A stretch of 64,000 nt of DNA, taken from Garcia nutans. Taxonomy: Eukaryota > Streptophyta > Magnoliopsida > Malpighiales > Euphorbiaceae. The translations under genes were made by a program, and so were the position numbers. The DNA lies in the NCBI GenBank assembly GCA_947685225.1, contig CANTUV010000012.1, positions 2,480,001 through 2,544,000 on the forward strand. Reading direction: 5' to 3'. Positions 58,201 through 64,000 of the stretch are shown one piece after another. The first letter of the stretch is position 1. Each line of letters begins with the position of its first letter. The notes beneath the pieces are model-generated. The model did not search any database, was not told the origin of the DNA, and saw only the letters and a program-made list of their open reading frames with translations.

Positions 58201-61200
58201 TAAATGTTACATAATATCTTTTTTCACTTCTAGTCATTGTTTGTTTAAGGTCTCCTAAATTGGGATGAATTAAACTTGATAGTTCAGATTCTCTTTGAAC
58301 AGACGTGCAAGTTTTCTTAGTTAATTTAGATTCAGTACATATTTATCATTTATCCATACTTGTATTACTAATGCCATAAATTAAATCAAGTTATTGCATT
58401 TTCTTAACATAAGAAATATTAGCATGTCTTAATCTAGCATGTCAGATATCATAAGAGTTAATTAAGTAAACAGAAAAAGATGGATTTTCATTCATAAATA
58501 TTAAGTACAAAGAGTCCCTTATTACAATATCCCTTGCCAACAAAAACATTATTCTTTGTCATTGTAATCTTGTCATATTCAAATAATACTTCAACCCTAA
58601 CTTTGCCTAATAAGGCCATATAAATTAAATTTGCTCTTATGTTAGGCATATGAAGCAATTCATTGAGAACTAGGGTCTTGCCAGATGTGAGTTTGAGAAG
58701 AACTTTTCCTTTGCCAAGTACATTGGCAGTTTGAGAATCACCACGATATACATGTTCTTCTCCTTCTCCTATTGGAGTGTAGGAGGTAGACACAGTTCTA
58801 TTTGCACAAATGTACCTGGTAGCACCAGAGTCTACCACCCATTCTTTCACATTGGCCGCTAGATTCACTTGAGAAATGACCGTAACAATATTGTCATCTC
58901 CTTCAATCAAATTTTTCTTTGATTTGGGAGGATTGTCATTTCTCATTCTCTTTCTGCACTGTGGTGCATGACCTGGCTTTCCACAAACAAAACAAAAACC
59001 CTTCATTATGAAGGTGGAGTTAGAAACACCAGGTTTGTTATCGGGTTTCTTAATTTTGTACCTTTGTGTTAATTGCTAATCTTATCTTGCACCAAGTGTA
59101 CTTTCATAGCTATCTCCTTTGCTTTTGTAGCTTTGAACTCTTTCCTATTGTTAACTTCAATGATAATGTGGGTGATAAGATCTGCGAGTGACAACTGCTT
59201 GTGTTTATGCTTGAGATGTTGCTTTTATTCCTTCCACGAAGCTAGTAGTTTTTCAATCAGCAATCCTGCAACAAACTCATCTTGTATGGAGATATTTGCA
59301 GCTCTAAGATCCTCCAGCAATTTGCGATACTCATTGATTTGCAATTTTATATCCTTGTCATCCACAATTTTCCATTTGTAAAAGTTGCCAACCACGAACT
59401 TCTGTTTCCAACATCCTCAGTGTTGTACTTTAAGGTTCATTGAATCCCATATCTCCTTTGTTTCTTTGTGGGAGTAATAAACATCAAAGAGATCGTTAAA
59501 CAAGGTGCTAATAATTGTGTCTGCATACCTTGTTAGAATGTGTCCAAGCATCTATCACTTTGGGATCAGAAGAAGCTGTAGGTTTAGAGTTAGATAGTGT
59601 AGTAGCCACACCATGCATATCAAGAATTGAGCACACACGTTCTTGCCATCGTTTAAAATTGTCCACCAAACACCTCGATTTTGGAGATATCTAGAAATGG
59701 TTTTGCAAATGGGAACTGCTAGATTACAGAAGTAGCAGCATAGGATGGCAGTACAGTAGCAGTGTTGACAATAGGTGGAAAAGCAGTAGCGTTGGCAGAA
59801 GGTGGAAAACCTGTAGCATTGGCAGCGTTTGGAACACCAATGGCGTTGGCAGCAGGTGGAACACCAGTAGCGTTGTTACTAGAAATTAAACCAGTATTGA
59901 CAGTATCCATAATTCTTAAGATTGTTAAGAAATAGTACAAAAATAAGTCCGAGTTGTGTTAATAGCAACACTAGCCTTAAGAATTATTTGCAATGGATGT
60001 GAATATTCTCTAGGATAAAACAGACTCTTCCTGGATAAACCCGGAGCAGAACAGCAAGAAAATATATTTAATAAATGTACCCGGTAGAAATAGAGAAGAG
60101 AAGCTAGAAGGAGAGCAGAGAAGATGATTTTCTGGTGGTTTTTAGCTTCACATATGCACTGGTATTTATAGCCAAAAATATTAATGTTATTTGAACGTTA
60201 TGGAGAAGAAATAAGAGGGAAGAGTGCTGCAACGTTCACATTAACGTTAGTGGGAAATCTATTAAAGAAAAAAAAAAAAGAGTTGGTTGCAGAATAAAAT
60301 TCTAACATGTGAAAAATTAATGTTTTCAGATAAAGATTGAAAAATAAAAAATAAAAGAAATAAAAAGTGGGCTTATACTGGTTTTGCATATATCTCCACA
60401 CAAATTGGGCTTTTGGCCCATTCCTCATAGGCACGAGGCCCGCCGTTCTTTCAACCCTTTATAAGCCCATAAGGAGCAAGACAATATATAACGTGTATGA
60501 ATACTTTGTATTTTTCTAATGTGGGATTGTTTCTTTTGAAATAGCTAGTGAATACATATATATTCCAACATGTTCAACCTATTTACCAGTCTATCCCAAC
60601 TATTCAGAAGCTGAAATGAAGGTTAAGGCTAGGATATGAGAAAAATTAGTATGATTGATGTGAATAAGCGTTGCCTATGGTCACTAGAAATCCATACTAG
60701 TGAAACCCATAATTGGAAACTATTGGCTCTAATTTTTTTCTGGGCCCTAGAGCTGCTTTTACTATTCTGCACAGAATTATAAACATCGGTCAACCTATTT
60801 GTCTGTAAAGCTTGCTTTCAGTACTTGGATAAACCCAACAACTTGTATTTTACCATTGGGTTAAGTTAACCAAATGACTCATTTGAGTATCAGTATGGTT
60901 AATTTAATAGTAGTTTTGAACTATCACCACTTGAAGAACTAGCATATATAGAGAACGTTTTTTGTATCAAGGCATCCATTTCCAGTGGATAGGAAGCTTT
61001 CAGTCTTGTTATTGGGCCATTTTTTCTTACACTATCTTGTGTCTTTAACATAGATGTTTGGAAAGGAGGCATCAAAAGTGTTGGACTATGTGGAATGCTT
61101 CCCTGATGGGTATAGAAAAGGAGTTAAAATAGCCAAGGCATGTGCGGATGCTAGAGTCGAAGGATTTCCAACGTGGGTGATTAATGGTGAGGTAAGGAAT

Positions 61201-61637
61201 GTTATGTTTTGAAGTTTTCTTGTCCTTAAAAACAAATTTACAAGACTGAGGTTCCTTTCTTTTTTTCTCTTTTTTTTTTTTTCATTTTTCTGTTTTCCTC
61301 CCTAAATTGCTCGAGTAATGTGTCTCTAGAGTGAGTGTTATAGGTCTACTGCCCATTTTCATATGATTCTATTCAAGTACATAATATTCAAGGGAACTGA
61401 TTTGCTGAAGTAGGTAGATGTTTCTATGTAATGATTCATAAATATTTCCTTTTGCATTAACTGCTATAAGAAAGTATTTTGGAGATGTTCTTTTCTTCCT
61501 CTCTTCTATCAGAAGAGGTTTAAGGGTGTTCTCAATGTAGCTGTTACTTTTTGCAGGTTTTGAGTGGAGAGAAAGAACTGTCGGAGATTGCAGAGCTTTC
61601 TGGGTTTGAATCTAGCGAATCGAGTCAACCTACATAG
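55264..61637 (+). CDS. LTO1: LTO1, chloroplast VKOR-thioredoxin thiol-disulfide oxidoreductase (7 exons, 367 aa)
   Basis: Exons: 55264-55365, 55462-55726, 55904-56160, 56250-56362, 56643-56790, 61054-61191, 61557-61637; introns are GT-AG and the frame stays open for 367 codons. LTO1 oxidises lumenal protein cysteines and supports photosystem II assembly in thylakoids. A Ser-rich N-terminus (1-45) looks like a transit peptide. The VKOR domain has Cys103 and Cys110 (CPIGGGSC) and the quinone-side CSYC pair 189/192, with hydrophobic helices near 76-96, 124-142, 159-180, 189-208 and 220-237. The lumenal thioredoxin-like part has WCSHC (287/290), further Cys310 and Cys325, and FPTW at 333-336. Length fits the plant family (about 370 aa). 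Exon 2 could alternatively start at 55465. Intron 5 (4263 bp) hosts a copia element. Confidence 0.93.
57082..57775 (-). repeat. 3' LTR of copia D
   Basis: The first ~430 bp on the + strand match 59923-60370 closely (TGTTAAGAAATAGT, GCAGAACA-CAAGAAAATAT, GAAGCTAGAAGGAGAGCAGA, TGATTTTCTGGTGGTTTTTA). Beyond about 57530 the two copies diverge strongly, so the outer part of this LTR is rearranged; its outer limit near 57775 is estimated from length and a TGTCTAAC start on the - strand. Confidence 0.7.
57819..58487 (-). pseudogene. Copia D: integrase remnant
   Basis: On the - strand, after stops near 58480-58330, a piece reads HPNLGDLKQTMTRSEKRYYV then TFIDHFSRYTKVYLLRNKDE (integrase core), followed after a stop by the open frame 58133-57819: KRVRSDRGGEYIMFNDFCEK, HEITAPYSPKSNSVIERKNR and TLKEMMNYML. 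The Asp of SDRGGEY and the Glu of VIERKNR are kept. The usual QNGVAER reads KSNSVIER here. The frame ends before the conserved PYEL-type continuation and RT. Confidence 0.85.
58488..59006 (-). pseudogene. Copia D: zinc knuckle, protease and pre-integrase frame
   Basis: An open frame of 172 codons. It starts at the zinc knuckle (CFVCGKPGHAPQCRKR, C-x2-C-x4-H-x4-C intact), then the protease with EWVVDSGATRYICANR (the DSG triad is intact), LNELLHMPNIRANLI (the usual protease end) and the pre-integrase segment NNVFVGKGYCNKGLFVLN. It is open but is only the middle of the gag-pol polyprotein; upstream gag and downstream integrase are interrupted, so it is non-functional as an element. Confidence 0.85.
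59007..59922 (-). pseudogene. Copia D: gag N-terminal and central remnant
   Basis: An ATG near 59910 opens MDTVNTGLISSNNATGV and a run of about five imperfect Ala/Asn/Pro repeats of 10-11 residues (PPAANA.GVP, PNAANATGFP, PPSANATAFP). A stop follows, then pieces of the copia gag domain in several frames (SKIEVFGGQF, KCVLNSYAWCGY-type, ATFTNGKLW). Stops are frequent. The repeats are unusual for a gag start and could be slippage products. Confidence 0.7.
59923..60570 (-). repeat. 5' LTR of copia D (648 bp)
   Basis: On the - strand it begins TGTTGGAATATATATGTATTC (60570) and ends TTTCTTAACA (59923), with the gag start ATG about 13 bases beyond. TG...CA ends are intact. The shared region with 57082-57530 is described there. 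Confidence 0.85.
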
Positions 61638-62204
61638 AGTGATAATTACTGTATGTACAGTTTTTTCAGATTATCTTGTGGTCTACAAACTGACAAATTG
61701 TTCATAATCTATAGAAGTTAAGTGCTCAGAAAACAAGCTTTGCTTTTTGGTGCCTGGGCTGATTAGTATACCTTGAAATTTGTACACTGTACACAAATGA
61801 GCAAGTTGTAGGAAGAGTGATGATTTCAACGAATCAATTTGAATCCTGCTTGGACAAGAGGCTTTTCTATTCTTTGTTTTATTTTTTTATAGAGCACAAA
61901 CCTAATATGAAGAAACTATAGGAAAGATTCTATTATGGTATTGGACATACAAGCAAATACATTGGCCTATGGTAGTGACCATATTGCATTTGATAGGTTT
62001 GCAAGATTTTAATTTTATTGTCGAAACAAGGCCCATTGGACTTACCTAGAAGCTTACGGCAACTTGGAGCCCGGCCAATTGCATGGCACATTCCAGAGAG
62101 TGCAATAACTCTAGTTAAAAGTAGTCTACTTTCCCAATTTCACTAGCGGTTTGCTCATTACTCTCTTCTTCTTCTTCTTCTCTTCTCTGGTCAATCCAAA
62201 TCCA
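61638..62204 (+). other. LTO1 3' flank and sHSP upstream region
   Basis: Between the two genes; no other open gene. A pyrimidine-rich stretch (CTTCTTCTTCTTCT near 62165-62185) directly precedes the sHSP start. CATTCCAGAGAG at 62089-62100 is an imperfect heat-shock-element-like TTC..GA pattern, too weak to call. Confidence 0.4.
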
Positions 62205-62662
62205 ATGTCGATCGTTCCTGTGAATGAGAGTGACCGTAAAAGAGATAGTGTTCTCAATCCCTACTCTTTGGATTTGTGGGATCCAGAAAACTTCTTGTCT
62301 TTACAAGACGTTTGGGATCCTTTCCCTTCTATATTTTCCACTCATTTTCCTTCATTTTCTAGGGAAATTTTCCATCCCTTGAAACGCATGTTGACTGGAG
62401 AGAAACGACAAAAACCCATGTGTTTAGAGCTTCGTTTCCTGGTCTATACAATGAAGATGTGTTGGTTTATATTGATGATGATAATTACCTTCAAATAAGC
62501 ACAGAGAATGGTAAGTTCATGAGTAAATTCAAGTTGCCTGACAACGCCAAAAGGGATCAGATTAAGGCTTCTATGGCGAATGGATTTCTCATTGTCATTA
62601 TTCCAAAAGGAGGAGGTAAAGGACCTAATGTAAGGTCCATTGAAATATCTGGTTCTGGCTGA
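62205..62662 (+). pseudogene. Class I small heat-shock protein gene with frameshift and shortened alpha-crystallin domain
   Basis: The ATG at 62205 gives MSIVPVNESDRKRDSVLNPY and SLDLWDPENFLSLQDVWDPF, an N-terminus typical of cytosolic class I sHSPs, which bind unfolding proteins. Around 62380-62395 the frame must shift: the continuation THVDWRETTKTHVFRASFPG (alpha-crystallin start) is in another frame, running to a TGA at 62660-62662. In the domain, YLQIS is followed directly by TENGKFMSKFKLPDNAKRDQ; the loop and beta-6 strand of about 20 residues, which normally swap between partners, are absent. The C-terminal IEI (I-x-I/V) motif is present. It is a pseudogene unless the shift is a sequencing error, and would be an atypical sHSP even then. 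Confidence 0.8.
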
Positions 62663-62876
62663 GAGATTATAACATAAATATCTAATGCTTTTCTGTTGTA
62701 AAATCTTTTGACTGTTTTTTGCTCTGTTCTGCCTTTTTCTTTTTCTTTTTCTTTTTTCTTTTGTGAGAGAAATGGTTGTGATGTGTTGTTTTGTTCCAAT
62801 ATAAGAACCACTTTGGTTCTTTGCTTGTTATGTGAAATTTTATTTTTGTTCTGCTATTAATTTTTTTGGAGTTTTG

Positions 62877-62990
62877 GCGCAACGGTAGATGCTGGCCGTG
62901 TGACCTGATAAAAAATTTAATGGATCTGACTCTTTTTTAGATCCGCTCGTTGTGGGAGCATTCGTGCACCGGATTATTTTTTTTTTGTTA
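62877..62990 (+). repeat. Au-like SINE, internally deleted
   Basis: Head TTGGCGCAACGGTAGATGCT and GCCGTGTGACC, tail GGGAGCATTCGTGCACCGGA followed by a T-rich run. Both resemble the Au SINE family (head with CAACGGTAA and GTGTGACC; tail with GGGAGCTT.GTGCACCGGG and poly-T) found across angiosperms. The middle is replaced by an unrelated or deleted stretch. It lies about 215 bp downstream of the sHSP gene. Confidence 0.55.
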
Positions 62991-64000
62991 TTTTCAATTC
63001 TTCCCTGATATTGTTTGGGATAATTTCACATCCAATTCAATAGAATTTGTAAATTAATTCATTAAAATTTGTTTATTTTAAATATAAAAATGTAAATTTA
63101 TAAATAAATTGCATAAAAATTATATGACATTTGTTTATGCTAAGCCACAAATTTCATGTAATGGATTTGGATATCTTTAAGATGATAGTCAAATTTTAAT
63201 AATTTTCTTATGTTTATAATTTACAAAATTTTAAAAATGATTAATTTGGGATGGGTTTGAAATAAATATTCTAATTATACCTTATCTAAATTACATGTAA
63301 ATTAAATTAAAATTTCATGTCGATTGGATAAAAACAAAAAGAGCCCATGTGTACCAATTTGAAAATTGGGAGCATATTAATTCTCACTAGAAAAATTCGA
63401 TTCAAATGTGCTTCTTTCAATTTAAAATGATTTTATGATTAAACTCTGAGTGAAATTAACCTCTTTTTTTTTACTTAATAAAAATAATTCACTTGGATTC
63501 TCAATTTTGGTATTTATATCAATTTATATAATTGTATATTAAAAGCATATTTTTAAAATTAAATGAGTAAAATTATGCATTAAAAAAAAAATAAAAAAAT
63601 GCATAAACAAATACGTTTTGAACAAAATTTAACTATTGATCAAAACTTATGTGTAAAGCTCCACATTTTCGGTGGCCTTCTCAGCTGTATCTTGTAGTTT
63701 CCTTTGCTTACTGTTCTACCGGGAAAGACTTACCAATAAAATTATTCCTTTTTTTATAATTATTTTTTTATTAATATTTTATATTTATATATATATATAT
63801 ATCCGATCTAAATAAAAAAAAATTTCAATTCTACCACTCTATTTTCCTGTGATTCTGTTGCTGGATTTTTATCCAGATATATTAAATTATGGATGGAAGA
63901 ATTTTACTTCTAATGTGTAGAGACTCTACATGCTTAAAATTCGTCCTCTTAGATTGTATTTCTTTGATTTTTCTATTAGATCCTTTTATTTATTATTAAA
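62991..64000. other. Intergenic AT-rich DNA
   Basis: Homopolymer- and TA-rich (TA run near 63787-63803), no gene, RNA or complete element recognised. A short segment at 63060-63240 weakly resembles the dispersed repeat at 3080-3240. Confidence 0.45.

Larger units (their letters stand above)
57082..60570 (-). mobile_element. Ty1/copia element D inserted in LTO1 intron 5, RT deleted
   Basis: Two LTRs in the - orientation (57082-57775 and 59923-60570) flank a gag-protease-integrase remnant. The flanking pentamers CGTTC (57077-57081) and TGTTC (60571-60575) differ at one base and are a plausible target duplication. Reverse transcriptase and RNase H are absent: coding homology stops after the integrase at about 57819 and the LTR follows. 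The element is antisense to LTO1 and leaves the splice sites of intron 5 untouched. Confidence 0.85.

Noticed and set aside
62089..62100. Heat shock element upstream of the sHSP gene
   Set aside because: Only one imperfect TTC..GA pair; three alternating units are normally needed.
62557..62882. Lys/Glu-rich antisense open frames near the sHSP 3' end
   Set aside because: They translate a CTTTTT-type pyrimidine stretch on the opposite strand of the sHSP end.
1..64000. CRISPR arrays, bacterial operons, phage or organelle DNA
   Set aside because: No regularly spaced repeats of that type, no prokaryotic gene clusters and no recognisable plastid or mitochondrial genes; spliced and plant-specific loci show this is nuclear plant DNA.

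Overview
The window is plant nuclear DNA and very AT-rich. The evidence is a spliced chloroplast VKOR-type oxidoreductase gene (LTO1), a plant-type U2 snRNA gene with USE/TATA/3' box, a plant class I small heat-shock gene, a PRA1 pseudogene, Ty1/copia and Ty3 chromovirus elements, and hAT, MULE and CACTA remnants. Gene structures and repeat types suggest a eudicot. I cannot name the species.

Layout. 1-6 kb: a PRA1 pseudogene, a SINE-like fragment and a broken U2 copy in AT-rich DNA. 6.2-10.2 kb: long TA-rich tracts with an inverted repeat, two MULE-type MITEs with 9-bp target duplications, and scrambled protein remnants that look like an endogenous caulimovirid. 12.4-19.2 kb: a dead copia element (+) meets a second truncated copia (-, LTR plus gag) head-on; the LTR of the second carries a 456-bp hAT MITE with a perfect 8-bp duplication. 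21-22.8 kb: a CACTA-type end and a DUF4283-like fragment. 23.6-23.8 kb: a complete U2 snRNA gene (-). 24.9-43.7 kb: a nested block. A copia element (-) is split by a probable solo LTR and by a 12-kb Ty3 element (+), whose 3' LTR is itself split by an 835-bp hAT element. 44.5-51.4 kb: Ty3 LTR sequences. 52.3-53.3 kb: a CACTA end with four 200-bp tandem repeats, followed by an RNase H-like fragment. 54.6 kb: a third U2-like copy. 55.2-62.7 kb: the gene-bearing end, with LTO1 (seven exons, 367 aa, open throughout, 3.5-kb copia element in intron 5) and a small HSP gene that carries a frameshift.

The loci most likely to be functional are LTO1 and the U2 gene at 23.6 kb. LTO1 joins a four-cysteine VKOR domain to a thioredoxin-like WCSHC domain and would oxidise thiols in the thylakoid lumen. 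The U2 gene supplies the spliceosomal RNA that pairs with the intron branch site. Almost everything else is decayed mobile DNA. All coordinates and motifs were read by eye; no alignment or search was run.
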